Shown here: in pieces, positions 16,262-26,829 of the stretch
Layout of the letters: each line of letters begins with the position of its first letter
Position numbering within the stretch: the first letter of the stretch is position 1
NCBI GenBank assembly: GCA_029260395.1
Contig: JAJDDJ010000013.1
Location: forward strand, 434,001 to 498,000
Direction: 5' to 3'
Length of the DNA stretch: 64,000 nt
Source: Phycisphaerales bacterium
Lineage (GTDB): Bacteria; Planctomycetota; Phycisphaerae; Phycisphaerales; UBA1924
Position numbers and translations under genes: made by a program
Notes under the pieces: model-generated
Told to the model about the DNA's origin: nothing
What the model saw: the letters and a program-made list of their open reading frames with translations, nothing else
The model's database searches: none

Positions 16262-18121
16262 TCACGCAGCATCGGCTAATTTGGGCTCAGGGCGTTGAAA
16301 GACCCCGCGTCGCTTGATTCCCCGAACCCACCTAAACGCTAGCACGACCGCGATCAACCCAAGCCCTGATGGTGCCAGCCAAGTGAACACATACCCGCCC
16401 CGGCTGTACGGGCTGACCGCTCCAACCGTTCGCGCCTCAGCCATCAGCACGCCCTCGGCCCACGCGTCCAGCCGATCGACCACCCGACCGTGGGTATCGA
16501 CCGACGCGCTCACACCGGTGTTCGCCGACCGCACCATTGGAGTCCAGAGTTCCACGCTCCGCCAACGCGAGAGCGTCAGGTGCGCCTCGCGGCCCACCGG
16601 CCATCGGTCGAACCAGCCGTCGTTGGTCAGCCCGATCAGCACATCCGCCCGCCGCTCGCCTCCGAGCGAGACCAGCTCTCGGCAGACCGATGCCGACGTC
16701 GCCTCAAAGCACACCGGAGTAGCCGCCCTCACAGAGCCGCCAGCTGGGTCGAGTGAAAACCTCGTCGCGGCTTCGCCCCTCGCGCCTCGACTGAGATCAA
16801 ACCGCATCCCCACCGCGCCGATACCGACGTTCAGCAGCCAGTCTTGCAGACCCTTCCAGTGCTCGATCACCGGCATCACCTCGCCAAAGGGCGTCAGGTG
16901 CTGCTTGTCGTATCTTTGAGCGCTCACGCGATCATTGCTGAGCAGGTGCACGCTGTTGTAGCGTGCATCAAACTGCGTTTCGGGGCGGTTGTTCTCATCG
17001 ATCGTGATGCGAAGGTTCTTGTAGCCGTCGGATCCTATGAGCATCGGGATTCCGATCACGTCCTGCCAGAACGCCAGCGTATCAGCGCACACGAGCGACC
17101 AGATGTACCGCTTGCCTTCAGCCGAAGCCATGCGGCGCACCGCCGAGGGTTCCTGCTGTCCGTCGCGCCCGCGCCACACCAGTTTGGTGTATTCGGTATC
17201 GCCCCGCTCGGGCGTCTCAAACCAGATCAGGTCCGCCTCGCGCTCCGCTGCCACGTCGGCTGGCGCAATCGTGTCGCCCGGGAACATCGTCTCGGGCCAC
17301 ACGATCACGTCGGGCGCGGGCTGGGCAAGCGAGGCCTGCTGGGTGAACTCAACCAGTTGTTCCATCGAACTTAGGCGATCAGCCGTAGCCCAACCGCCAC
17401 GCACGCTCTGCGACATCGAGGTCTGCACCGCCGCCACCCGTAGCACCGGACCGTTCGCTGGCGGCGACCACCCCCACCACGAGAGCCCCGCCCATGCCGC
17501 CACCACCGAGCCAATCCACACAAGCCCGGCCTCGCGCGCGCTGAACGCGCACACCACGCCCCCGGCCAGCAACGCCATGAGCACCCCGACGCCGTGAAAC
17601 CCGATGACCCCCGCTGCCGATGCCAGCACCGGCGCGTTTACCAACCCCTGGGCTGGTACGTACCACGAGTACCCGCCCCAGAACACCTCCGAACGCAACC
17701 ACTCGAACCCGCTCCAGACGACCGGCCAAAGCACCATCGTCCACCCGAGGCCCCACCGCTGGCGCACAAGGCCGACCACCCATACGAACGGGACGATGAA
17801 TACTGCCATCTGCGCGGAGACAAGCATCCCGCCCGTCCATGCGATGCCGAATACCCACCCGTGCGTCCACGCCCAAACCGGAAGCGATCCCACGCCCACG
17901 CCGACCGCTGAGCGCACCGGGCTGATCCCCATTACTGGTAGCATCACCAGCACCATCCATGGCAGAGCGAGCATCGCCACGGGCCAGAGACCGATGGGTT
18001 CGATCGAAAGGCTCAACGCGACCGCGTAGCCCAGCCCAGCGAGCACGCCCCGCCTGAACGGGCGCGGCGACCGACCGGACTCGGCGGTCGGCATGCGCGG
18101 GTTCGCCTTGGCTTGCTTCAT
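16262..18121 (-). CDS. lnt: Apolipoprotein N-acyltransferase
   Basis: 619-residue integral membrane enzyme that transfers a third acyl chain to the N-terminal cysteine of lipoproteins. The N-terminal half has about six to eight transmembrane helices. The periplasmic C-terminal half is a nitrilase-fold (carbon-nitrogen hydrolase) domain, with the Glu-Lys-Cys triad visible as VWPETMFPGD, DKQHLTPFGE and PVCFE. A final helix (LGLIAVVLAFRW) follows. Its ATG overlaps the accD stop by four bases (ATGA), indicating translational coupling. The frame stays open further upstream through accD, but that part is a shadow of accD. It is longer than E. coli Lnt (512 residues), with extra loop sequence after the catalytic Glu. 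Confidence 0.92.
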   Translation of the reverse strand: MKQAKANPRMPTAESGRSPRPFRRGVLAGLGYAVALSLSIEPIGLWPVAMLALPWMVLVMLPVMGISPVRSAVGVGVGSLPVWAWTHGWVFGIAWTGGMLVSAQMAVFIVPFVWVVGLVRQRWGLGWTMVLWPVVWSGFEWLRSEVFWGGYSWYVPAQGLVNAPVLASAAGVIGFHGVGVLMALLAGGVVCAFSAREAGLVWIGSVVAAWAGLSWWGWSPPANGPVLRVAAVQTSMSQSVRGGWATADRLSSMEQLVEFTQQASLAQPAPDVIVWPETMFPGDTIAPADVAAEREADLIWFETPERGDTEYTKLVWRGRDGQQEPSAVRRMASAEGKRYIWSLVCADTLAFWQDVIGIPMLIGSDGYKNLRITIDENNRPETQFDARYNSVHLLSNDRVSAQRYDKQHLTPFGEVMPVIEHWKGLQDWLLNVGIGAVGMRFDLSRGARGEAATRFSLDPAGGSVRAATPVCFEATSASVCRELVSLGGERRADVLIGLTNDGWFDRWPVGREAHLTLSRWRSVELWTPMVRSANTGVSASVDTHGRVVDRLDAWAEGVLMAEARTVGAVSPYSRGGYVFTWLAPSGLGLIAVVLAFRWVRGIKRRGVFQRPEPKLADAA

Positions 18122-18960
18122 CCGCCCGTGTAATCGATCAAGCGTGCGATCTCGTTGCGCAGCTCGTGGCGGTGTACCACCCTGTCCACCAGGCCGCATT
18201 CCCGAAGGAATTCCGACCGCTGGAATCCTTCTGGGAGGTCCTGGCGGAGCGTTTGCTGAATCACCCTCGGCCCGGCGAAACCGATCAGCGCCTTGGGCTC
18301 TGCGATGATCACGTCGCCCAGCATCGCAAAGCTCGCGGTAACCCCGCCGGTGGTCGGATCGGTCAGCACACTGATGAAAAGTAGACCGGCCCTGTCGAGC
18401 TTGGCAAGTGCTGCCGAGGTCTTGGCCATCTGCATGAGCGAAAGCCCGGACTCCTGCATGCGCGCGCCGCCTGAACAACTCACGATCACCAGCGGCAACC
18501 CCCGCTCGAGCGCCCGCTCGACCGACCGCGTCACCACCTCGCCCACCACGCTGCCCATCGAGCCCATCATGAACCCGAGGTCCAAGCAGCACAACACTGC
18601 TGGGCGGCCCTTGATGAAACACTCCCCCGCGAGCACCGCATCGGGCCTGCCGCTCTTGAGCTGCTCGGCCAGCACCCGGTCGGGGTACGCCTTGAGGTCG
18701 CGAAACCCGAGCGGGTCGAGCGACTGGAGCCCGTCGAACTCGGATTGGAACGAGCCGGGGTCGACGAGTTGGCCCACCCGCTCGCTCGCGACGATGCGGA
18801 AGTGATGCTGGCACTCCGGGCAGACGTGGAGGTTGGTCTCCATGTGGCGGCGGTAGATCATCTGCGCGCAGGAAGGGCAGCGTAGCCAAGAACCCTCAGG
18901 CACGGAGGTCCGGCGGGCCGGGCGCAAGGCGGTCCAACTTTGCACCACAGCCTTCGTCAT
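18118..18960 (-). CDS. accD: Acetyl-CoA carboxylase carboxyltransferase beta subunit
   Basis: 280 residues. Works with AccA to carboxylate acetyl-CoA to malonyl-CoA, the first committed step of fatty acid synthesis. An N-terminal four-cysteine zinc ribbon (CPSC...CPEC) is followed by the crotonase-fold carboxyltransferase core with SCSGGARMQE and TDPTTGGVTASFA. The start at 18960 (AGGAG, seven bases) gives the usual spacing to the zinc ribbon. A GTG at 19020, also with an AGGA, is an alternative. No accA is in the window. Overlaps lnt by four bases. Confidence 0.94.
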   Translation of the reverse strand: MTKAVVQSWTALRPARRTSVPEGSWLRCPSCAQMIYRRHMETNLHVCPECQHHFRIVASERVGQLVDPGSFQSEFDGLQSLDPLGFRDLKAYPDRVLAEQLKSGRPDAVLAGECFIKGRPAVLCCLDLGFMMGSMGSVVGEVVTRSVERALERGLPLVIVSCSGGARMQESGLSLMQMAKTSAALAKLDRAGLLFISVLTDPTTGGVTASFAMLGDVIIAEPKALIGFAGPRVIQQTLRQDLPEGFQRSEFLRECGLVDRVVHRHELRNEIARLIDYTGG

Positions 18961-19052
18961 CGGTGGCTCCTTCTTGGTGCTCGGCTTGCTCGCCGGCCGC
19001 TCGCTGTCCTGTGCGCTCACGTGTCGTCCTGACTCTGCCGATCCTGGCCCGG

Positions 19053-19676
19053 CTAGCTCGCGGTCTTGAGTTCGCGGATCATCGCATCAAACCGCTCTCG
19101 CGGAACACTCCGCCACTCCGTGACCGGCGTCCGTCCAGCCATCCAGCCCACCCGGCTAGAAGGCAGCGACTCCAGCCAGCACCTCACGATCGCGCTGGCT
19201 GTGGGCCTGAGCACCACCGCGATCGGCCCGGTGCCCTTGTGCTTGAGCACCGCCTTGGCGAGCGTCCGCAGAATCCGTTCCTCGGCATCCGCAAATGCCT
19301 CACCCTCGGGCGGCAGCACACTCGATGGGTCGCCACACCACTGCTTGAACGTGCGTGTGAACTTCTCGGCTGCATCCGTTTCGCTCAAGCCTTCCCAGAG
19401 CCCCAGGCTCGGGTTGGCCAGCCCGTCGAGCGAACGCACCTTCGTGCTGCCCGCAGAAGCGAACGCGCGGGCCGTCGTATGGCTGCCCTCATCCGGGCCG
19501 CACAGCACTACTCCCAGCGCGTCGGGCCCCAATTTATCTGCTGCGGACCTGATCGATCGAAGCCCAGCGGGCGACATGGGCAGGTCCGTAGACCCAAGCA
19601 ACCGCTGCTGTTGGCACCAGTCGGTGGCGCCCGTCGTCACCAACAGCAGGCGTACCTCGCGACGTTTCTCAGCCAT
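19053..19676 (-). CDS. Degenerate histidine-phosphatase-fold protein (catalytic His absent)
   Basis: 207 residues that align in outline with the phosphoglycerate-mutase-like histidine phosphatases: an N-terminal strand plus loop (LLLVTTGATDW...R-LLGSTDLPMSPAG), the G-WEG motif (LGLWEGLSETDA) and a late strand (IAVVLRPTAS). The defining RHG is TTG here (residues 14-16). The SSPL-RA-QTA helix is altered, and the second active-site His (usually VSHG) is replaced by LRPTA. The expected catalytic residues are thus missing, which suggests a non-enzymatic or regulatory role. The gene lies 92 bases upstream of accD on the same strand and is intact, with no frameshift. Confidence 0.7.
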   Translation of the reverse strand: MAEKRREVRLLLVTTGATDWCQQQRLLGSTDLPMSPAGLRSIRSAADKLGPDALGVVLCGPDEGSHTTARAFASAGSTKVRSLDGLANPSLGLWEGLSETDAAEKFTRTFKQWCGDPSSVLPPEGEAFADAEERILRTLAKAVLKHKGTGPIAVVLRPTASAIVRCWLESLPSSRVGWMAGRTPVTEWRSVPRERFDAMIRELKTAS

Positions 19677-19796
19677 GCATCATGCTCCACGAGGCCTCGG
19701 CTCCACCGAAACCCGCCGAATCCAAGCCGCAAGTCTAGCACCCGGAGTGTTGGGACAACGCTTTCGCGGATGCCGCTTTATTTGGTATGTGATAGG

Positions 19797-20486
19797 CTAT
19801 AACGTCCCTCGCAACGCAACGATAACCTCTTGTCTGTCAATCGCTTTCGCACCAAACAGCGCAGATCCCGTTACCAATAGGTCGCAGCCAGCAGCTCTCA
19901 CCAGCGGGGCTGTATCGGGCGCGATCCCGCCGTCCATCTCGATCCGCAACGTTGGTGGGGCTGACCGGCGGACCTGCTTGCACCGTGCGACCGACTCAGC
20001 AATGAACGACTGCCCGCTGAACCCGGGGAACACGCTCATCACCAGGATCAGGTCAAACAGCCCAAAGCTGGCCTCGTCGGCCTCGATCGGCCTGTCGGGG
20101 TTTAGGGCGAGCCCCGCCGAGCACCCCAGGCCGTGGATCCGCCCCACCATCGCGGCTCGCTTGGCCTCAGGCACGACTTCCGCGTGCACCGTCAGGTGGT
20201 CTGCCCCCGCCTCGGCGAACGGCTCGAGCATCGGGCCTGGGTCCTCGACCATCAGATGAACGTCAAGCCAGACGTCTGGCAGAGCCTCTCGCAATGACTT
20301 GAGGACCGCTGGCCCCATTGTGAGGTTGGGAACAAAGTGCCCGTCCATCACGTCCACATGCAGCCCATCGGCACCCACAGCCAGCGCCCGCTGGCAGTCG
20401 TCTCCGAGCCGGGCGAAGTCCGCGGAGAGAATTGAAGGCAGCACCATCGGGAGTCGTGGCGGGCGGGCAAGATCGAGTCTCGGCAT
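19797..20486 (-). CDS. rpe: Ribulose-phosphate 3-epimerase
   Basis: 229-residue TIM-barrel enzyme interconverting ribulose 5-phosphate and xylulose 5-phosphate in the pentose phosphate pathway. Family motifs: PSILSADFARLG, LHVDVMDGHFVPN (metal and catalytic Asp), LDVHLMV, VMSVFPGFSGQ and MDGGI (second catalytic Asp), with the phosphate-binding end LVTGSALFG. The ATG at 20486 gives a short extra N-terminus. No clear Shine-Dalgarno is seen, and the ATG at 20447 is an alternative. It is divergent from the pyrophosphorylase gene with only 35 bases between starts. Confidence 0.94.
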   Translation of the reverse strand: MPRLDLARPPRLPMVLPSILSADFARLGDDCQRALAVGADGLHVDVMDGHFVPNLTMGPAVLKSLREALPDVWLDVHLMVEDPGPMLEPFAEAGADHLTVHAEVVPEAKRAAMVGRIHGLGCSAGLALNPDRPIEADEASFGLFDLILVMSVFPGFSGQSFIAESVARCKQVRRSAPPTLRIEMDGGIAPDTAPLVRAAGCDLLVTGSALFGAKAIDRQEVIVALRGTL

Positions 20487-20521
20487 GAGGCAAGGGTACC
20501 GCCCTGCCTCTACCATCGCCC

Positions 20522-21955
20522 ATGCCCAGCACAGACACCCAAGCCATCGATCAACTCCGCAGCAGGCTCGAAGCCGTCAACCAGACCCATCTGCTCGCGT
20601 TCGCAGGCCAGCTTGAAGCGGACGACCTGCAACAACTTCTCTCGCAGATCGAGACCGCCGAGCCGCAGACGTTCCCCGAGCTTGTCAAGACGTACGTCAC
20701 GTCCAAGCCGGTAGCGGAGCTACCAGCGGGCGTCGAACCCGCGCCGTACTACGCCCTTGATGGCGACTGGGACCGGGCCAAGTTCCGCAAGGCGGGCGAG
20801 GACCTGCTGCGCGCTGGCAAGGTCGCGTGCTTCACCGTCGCGGGCGGCCAGGGCTCTCGGCTCGGCTACAACGGGCCGAAGGGCTGCTACCCCGCCGCGC
20901 CGATCTCGGGTAAGCCCCTCTTCCAGCTCTTCGCTGAGTCTATTCGTAAGGCATCCTCGCTCTACGGCAAGCCCATTCCGTGGGCCATCATGACCAGCGA
21001 TCTCAACCACGAGGCGACCGTCGAGTTCTTCGAGCAACACCAGTACTTCGGCCTTGACCCCAAAGACGTCAGCTTTTTCCCGCAGGGCTCCATGCCCGCG
21101 TTCGATCGCAAGACCGGCCGAGCGCTGCTCGCTTCGCCCAGTTCGCTCGCGCTCACGCCCGACGGCCACGGCGGGTCGATCCGCGCGCTGCACCGCTCGG
21201 GCACACTTGATGCCCTCCGCGCGCGCGGCATCGAACATCTCAGCTACTTCCAGGTCGACAACGCGACCGTCAAGCCGGTGGACCCCTTGTTCCTCGGGCT
21301 GCACGTGGCAGCGCCGGACAGCTCAGCCGAGATGTCGTCCAAGATGGTCGCCAAGGCCTACGCCGAGGAGAAGGTCGGACTGTTCTGCAAGATCAACGGG
21401 CGCACCGCTGTCGTCGAGTATTCGGACATGCCCATGCAGCGCCAGCAGGAGACCAACACCGACGGCTCGCTCAAATTCAACGGCGGGTCCATCGCGATCC
21501 ACGCGATGAGCCTCGACTTTCTTAGCCGGGTCGCGACCAACCCCGACTACGCCCTGCCTTTCCACCGGGCCGACAAGAAGGTCGCGTTCTGCGATCCCGA
21601 CGCCGACGGCCGGTGCGTCACGCCCGACGAGCCCAACGCGGTCAAGCTGGAGATGTTCGTTTTTGATGCGTTGCCGCTGGCTGAGCGTTCGATCGTGCTG
21701 GAGACCGACCGCGTGGAGGAGTTCGCCCCGATCAAGAACGCCGAGGGCAACGACAGCCCCGAGACCAGCAAGGCCTTGCAGATCGAGCGCGCCGCTCGGT
21801 GGCTTGAAGCACGCGGCGTGCGCATCCCGCGCGACAGCCAGAACGAGGTGATCGCCACCATCGAGATCAGCCCGCTGACCGCGACCGATCCCTCGCACCT
21901 CGAAGGTGTCGACCTGCCCGAGGAGATCGAGCCCGGTTCAGAAGTGGCGCTCTGA
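20522..21955 (+). CDS. Eukaryote-like UDP-sugar pyrophosphorylase (UAP1/AGX type)
   Basis: 477-residue nucleotidyltransferase of the UDPGP family that makes a UDP-sugar, probably UDP-N-acetylglucosamine or UDP-glucose, from UTP and the sugar 1-phosphate. The nucleotide-binding loop is VAGGQGSRLGYNGPKGCYP (about 106-124). Other family marks are PDGHGGSIRAL (where eukaryotic UAPs have GNGG), QVDNATVKPVDP and FAPIKNAEG. This is the class typical of eukaryotic UAP1 and differs from bacterial GlmU, having neither the left-handed beta-helix nor the GlmU loop form. It heads a tight plus-strand series with the hydrolase, MFS transporter and trpB. Confidence 0.85.
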   Translation: MPSTDTQAIDQLRSRLEAVNQTHLLAFAGQLEADDLQQLLSQIETAEPQTFPELVKTYVTSKPVAELPAGVEPAPYYALDGDWDRAKFRKAGEDLLRAGKVACFTVAGGQGSRLGYNGPKGCYPAAPISGKPLFQLFAESIRKASSLYGKPIPWAIMTSDLNHEATVEFFEQHQYFGLDPKDVSFFPQGSMPAFDRKTGRALLASPSSLALTPDGHGGSIRALHRSGTLDALRARGIEHLSYFQVDNATVKPVDPLFLGLHVAAPDSSAEMSSKMVAKAYAEEKVGLFCKINGRTAVVEYSDMPMQRQQETNTDGSLKFNGGSIAIHAMSLDFLSRVATNPDYALPFHRADKKVAFCDPDADGRCVTPDEPNAVKLEMFVFDALPLAERSIVLETDRVEEFAPIKNAEGNDSPETSKALQIERAARWLEARGVRIPRDSQNEVIATIEISPLTATDPSHLEGVDLPEEIEPGSEVAL

Positions 21956-21972
21956 CTCTTCTCCCAACACCG

Positions 21973-22782
21973 ATGGACCCCACCCTCACCAAACTCCCCG
22001 CGTCGCTCGCGGCCAAGACCCGCCACGCCACGCTCGCGGGCGTGCCCGCGATGATCGTCCACCCGGACTGGACGAGCCCCGCACCCGTGCTCGTCTGGAT
22101 GCACGGCCGAACCGCTTTCAAAGAGCTTGACAACGGTCGGTACCTTCGGTTGCTGCGCAAGGGCATCGCTTCGATCGCGCTCGATCTACCCGGGCATGGC
22201 GAGCGGGCCGAGCCGGGCGCTGACTCGGCGAGCGAATCGGTGCGGGTTGTCACGCAGATGGTCAATGAGATCGACCCGGCGCTTGCGGAGGCGCAGAAAC
22301 AGTACGACGGGCTGTTTGATGCAAGCCGCATGGCGATCGGGGGCATGTCGGCGGGCGGCATGGCCACGCTGCGCAGGCTGTGCGACGACCATCCGTTCTG
22401 CTGCGCGCACGTCGAGGGCACAACGGGCCTGTTGAACGAACTCTACAACCCAACTGACGGCTTACGTCGCGCATCGGTCGCCCGCCATGACCCAGGCGCG
22501 GTCTCCAAGATCGATGCCTCGGCCCATCTCGCGGGCTTCAGGGCCATACCGCTCCAGGTGCTGCACACCATCGGGGACAAGGTTGTTCCGTTCGAACTGC
22601 AAGAGCGGTTCGTCGGCTTGCTCGGCGACCACTACGAGCAGCAAGCCGTGAGCCGATCGATCATCGAACTGGTGACCTATGAGAACACGGGTGCGCCCGA
22701 GGAGCACGGCGGGTTCGGCAAGTTCGGCAACGATGCCAAGAACACGATGACCGACTTTCTGGTTAGGCAGTTCGGGCTGTGA
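21973..22782 (+). CDS. Alpha/beta hydrolase (prolyl oligopeptidase / dienelactone hydrolase-like)
   Basis: 269 residues. Alpha/beta-hydrolase features: oxyanion-side WMHGRTAFKE, LDLPGHGER, nucleophile elbow GGMSAGG (Ser about 124), acidic residue in HTIGDKVVP and likely catalytic His in EEHGGF. Substrate unknown; esterase or peptidase activity is possible. There is no signal peptide, so it is cytoplasmic. It begins 17 bases after the pyrophosphorylase stop and overlaps the next start by four bases, so it sits in one operon. Confidence 0.8.
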   Translation: MDPTLTKLPASLAAKTRHATLAGVPAMIVHPDWTSPAPVLVWMHGRTAFKELDNGRYLRLLRKGIASIALDLPGHGERAEPGADSASESVRVVTQMVNEIDPALAEAQKQYDGLFDASRMAIGGMSAGGMATLRRLCDDHPFCCAHVEGTTGLLNELYNPTDGLRRASVARHDPGAVSKIDASAHLAGFRAIPLQVLHTIGDKVVPFELQERFVGLLGDHYEQQAVSRSIIELVTYENTGAPEEHGGFGKFGNDAKNTMTDFLVRQFGL

Positions 22783-24104
22783 AGCTGTCACGCCTCAACC
22801 CGTTCAAAGGCCTGCCCAACGCCAAAGAGGTGTGGGCGTGGGGCATGTACGACCTGGCGAACCAGTCGTTCACGCTGCTCATCATCACGCTGCTGTTTCC
22901 GATCTACTTCAAGAACGTGATCGCACCGGCCAACGGTGACGCGCTGTGGGCCACAGCCGGCTCGGGCAGCCTGGCGCTGGTGGTGCTGCTCTCGCCGTTT
23001 GTCGGGGCAGCCGCCGACAGCTACGGCATCAAGAAGCGGCTCTTGATCATCACGGGCGTGATCTGCTGCGTGCTCACATGCCTGATGGCCCTGCTCGGCG
23101 CCAACGATACCGCGCTTGCGATCGGGCTCTTTGTTGCAGCCAACGTGAGCTACCAACTCGGCGAGAACATCCTCGCGGGGTTCTTGCCGGAGGTCTCCAC
23201 GCCGAGAAATATCGGCCGAGTTTCCGCTACGGGCTGGGCGATGGGGTACATCGGCGCGCTGCTGCTCATCCTGCTGACGCTCGTCGGCATGCTGGTGATA
23301 GGGTGGAAGGATGAGTCGCAATGGGCGCCTTACTTTCTGCTGGCCGGGGTCTGGTTTGCGCTGGGCATGATCGCGCCCTGGAAAATCCTCAAAGAGGTTC
23401 GGCCGACCACCAAAGCCCAGGGCACGCTCGTGGCCAACACCATCGGTAGGCTGACAGAGACCGTTCGCCAAGCCTCGCGCTACCGCCATCTCTCACGCTT
23501 CCTGCTCGCGTTCTTCATCTACGGGCTCGGCGTGCAGACGATCATCTACTTCGCGGGGATCATCGCCCGCGACTTTGGACTCCAAGACGCGCAGCTCATG
23601 GTGTTTACGCTGCAACTCACGGTCATGGCCGGGGCAGCGGCCATCGTGACCGGGATCTACCAGGAGCGGGTCGGCGCCAAAGCCACGCTGATCTTCTATC
23701 TGTTGCTATGGATCGTCACCGCTCTTGGCCTGCTCGCGCTCACGCTAATTCCCGCCGGTCAACGCACCGACAACCAGTGGGCGTTCTGGGTCGTGGGCAA
23801 CGGGGTGGGGCTCGGCCTGGGCGGCATCGGGACCGCCAGCCGATCGATGGTGGGCAGGTTCGCGCCCCGGCACAAGACCGCCGAGTTCTTTGGCTTGTGG
23901 GGCATGACGTACAAGTCTGCGGGCGTGGTGGGCGTGCTGAGCTTTGGCGTCGTTAAGAGTTGGCTTGGCGACCCGGCATCGATGGTCCTGCTCGGCTCCT
24001 TCTTCGTGATCGGGCTGGTGCTGCTGCTGAGGGTCAACGAGACCTCGGGCGTCCGTGCAGCCCGGCGAGCCGAGCGCGACGCAGCGAGGACCCAAGCCCC
24101 CTAA
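22779..24104 (+). CDS. MFS transporter, UMF1 / Atg22-like
   Basis: 441-residue membrane protein with about 12 transmembrane helices. The N-terminus ([26 protein letters not shown]) is characteristic of the UMF1 (Atg22-like) branch of the major facilitator superfamily. The mid-protein AEF-GLWGMT motif near the C-terminal half also fits. Substrate unknown. Related proteins are put forward as amino-acid or peptide exporters, so association with trpB just downstream (8-base gap) is suggestive only. The GTG start overlaps the hydrolase stop (GTGA). Confidence 0.83.
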   Translation: MKLSRLNPFKGLPNAKEVWAWGMYDLANQSFTLLIITLLFPIYFKNVIAPANGDALWATAGSGSLALVVLLSPFVGAAADSYGIKKRLLIITGVICCVLTCLMALLGANDTALAIGLFVAANVSYQLGENILAGFLPEVSTPRNIGRVSATGWAMGYIGALLLILLTLVGMLVIGWKDESQWAPYFLLAGVWFALGMIAPWKILKEVRPTTKAQGTLVANTIGRLTETVRQASRYRHLSRFLLAFFIYGLGVQTIIYFAGIIARDFGLQDAQLMVFTLQLTVMAGAAAIVTGIYQERVGAKATLIFYLLLWIVTALGLLALTLIPAGQRTDNQWAFWVVGNGVGLGLGGIGTASRSMVGRFAPRHKTAEFFGLWGMTYKSAGVVGVLSFGVVKSWLGDPASMVLLGSFFVIGLVLLLRVNETSGVRAARRAERDAARTQAP

Positions 24105-24112
24105 CCTGTTGC

Positions 24113-25405
<1,293 letters not shown>

Positions 25406-25413
25406 ACCCCGGC

Positions 25414-26760
25414 TCAGTCTGCTGACCGGAGGACCACCCAATCCCACGGCCCGAGCGATCGCGGCACCTCGGCGGGCAGACCGTACAGATCGACCATCGG
25501 CCCGTTGAGTGGCACCGGGGTCAGCGGTGTAGGCAAGTCCGAAGCGTTGACGATCGTGACCAGCTCCTCGTCGCCCGCCGTCCGTCGAAATGCGATCACG
25601 CGCTCAGCCGCCCCGATTTCGAGCCACTCGAAGACCGCATCCCCTCCGAGCTGGCGCGCCGCCATGCTCGATCGGCGAAGTCCGATCAGCGCTTGATACA
25701 GGTCGAACGCCGGATCGGCTTTCCAGTCGATCTCATCCTTGTCAAAGAACGCGAGCTGGCGGTCAAGACCGGCCTCCTGTCCGGAGTAGATCAGCGGCAC
25801 GCCTGGCAACGAGAACGAGAGCACGGTCGCGGCCTCCCACGCGGGCCCGAACCGATCCGTCGCGATGCCCTCCCACGAGTTCCAGTCGTGGTTGGAGGTG
25901 AACCCCATGCGCGCGCGGGAGGGGCTCATGGCGAGCGGCGGTATCGCCCATGTATCGATCTGCTGGCGGACTCCAATCGCGGTGTCATGTCCGTCGACGA
26001 TGCGAAGAACAGAATCGCCCAGCCCCCAGAAGTAGAGCGCATCGAAACCGCACTCGTAGAGCCACGGCGCGTGGCCCTCAGCCAGCATGTAGAGAGGCTT
26101 GACGGCGCGGAGTTCGCTGAGAGCGCGCGTCCAAAACGCGGAAGGCACGCCCTCGGCGAAGTCGCATCGGAACCCGTCAATCGCAAATTTTTCCACCCAC
26201 CACTTCATGGCCCCGATCATCGCGTCGCTGGTCGATGGCTCGTCGTAGTCCAGATCGATGACGTCGCCCCACTCAGGTATCGGTGGCACGAAATTGCCGT
26301 TCGCATCGCGTGTGAAACGCTCGGGGTGCGTCTGTGTCCACACGTGGTCCCAGGCGGTGTGGTTCGCTACCCAATCGAGAACAACGAGCATCCCCTTGTC
26401 GTGTGCCACATCGATGAGCGCGTGCAGGTCCGCTGCGGTTCCGAACTCGGGATTGATCGCCTTGTAGTCGCGGATGCTGTAGTAGCTGCCGAGCGTCCCG
26501 AGCCGGTTGACCTCCCCGATCGGGTGGATGGGCATGAGCCAGAGCACGTCCACGCCGAGTTCGGCCAGCCTCGACACATGCGGGATCAAGGCCCTGAACG
26601 TTCCTTCGGGTGTGTACTGACGAACGTTGACCTCGTAGATCACCGCGGGATCGAGCCTGATCTCTTTCTCGTGCCCCCGGTCCATTTGGCCACGCGCCGG
26701 CGGGGAGCTCAAGAGCAGCCCTGCGGCTGCCCCCAGAATGAACGCAAGATTCCTGAACAT
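25414..26760 (-). CDS. Secreted GH13 alpha-amylase-family enzyme
   Basis: 448 residues: signal peptide (to about PPARGQ), catalytic TIM barrel and a short beta C-domain. GH13 conserved regions: DWVANH (region I), DGFRCDFA (II, nucleophile D200), MLAEGH (III, acid/base E228) and FTSNHD (IV, D292). The layout (YEVNVRQYTPEGTF near the start) fits small maltogenic or alpha-amylase-like periplasmic enzymes. It acts on alpha-glucans such as starch or glycogen, unlike the beta-glucan enzymes at 6-11 kb. It converges on trpB with an 8-base gap and is divergent from miaB. Confidence 0.87.
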   Translation of the reverse strand: MFRNLAFILGAAAGLLLSSPPARGQMDRGHEKEIRLDPAVIYEVNVRQYTPEGTFRALIPHVSRLAELGVDVLWLMPIHPIGEVNRLGTLGSYYSIRDYKAINPEFGTAADLHALIDVAHDKGMLVVLDWVANHTAWDHVWTQTHPERFTRDANGNFVPPIPEWGDVIDLDYDEPSTSDAMIGAMKWWVEKFAIDGFRCDFAEGVPSAFWTRALSELRAVKPLYMLAEGHAPWLYECGFDALYFWGLGDSVLRIVDGHDTAIGVRQQIDTWAIPPLAMSPSRARMGFTSNHDWNSWEGIATDRFGPAWEAATVLSFSLPGVPLIYSGQEAGLDRQLAFFDKDEIDWKADPAFDLYQALIGLRRSSMAARQLGGDAVFEWLEIGAAERVIAFRRTAGDEELVTIVNASDLPTPLTPVPLNGPMVDLYGLPAEVPRSLGPWDWVVLRSAD

Positions 26761-26829
26761 GCGACCACCCTATCACGCGAGGCATGATCGACCAAGCGTC
26801 TGGGCACGACCCGTTCCTACCATGCCCCT

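Noticed and set aside
18122..18889. Upstream extension of the lnt frame across accD
   Set aside because: AccD is unmistakable in the other frame, and lnt starts at 18121 in an ATGA overlap.
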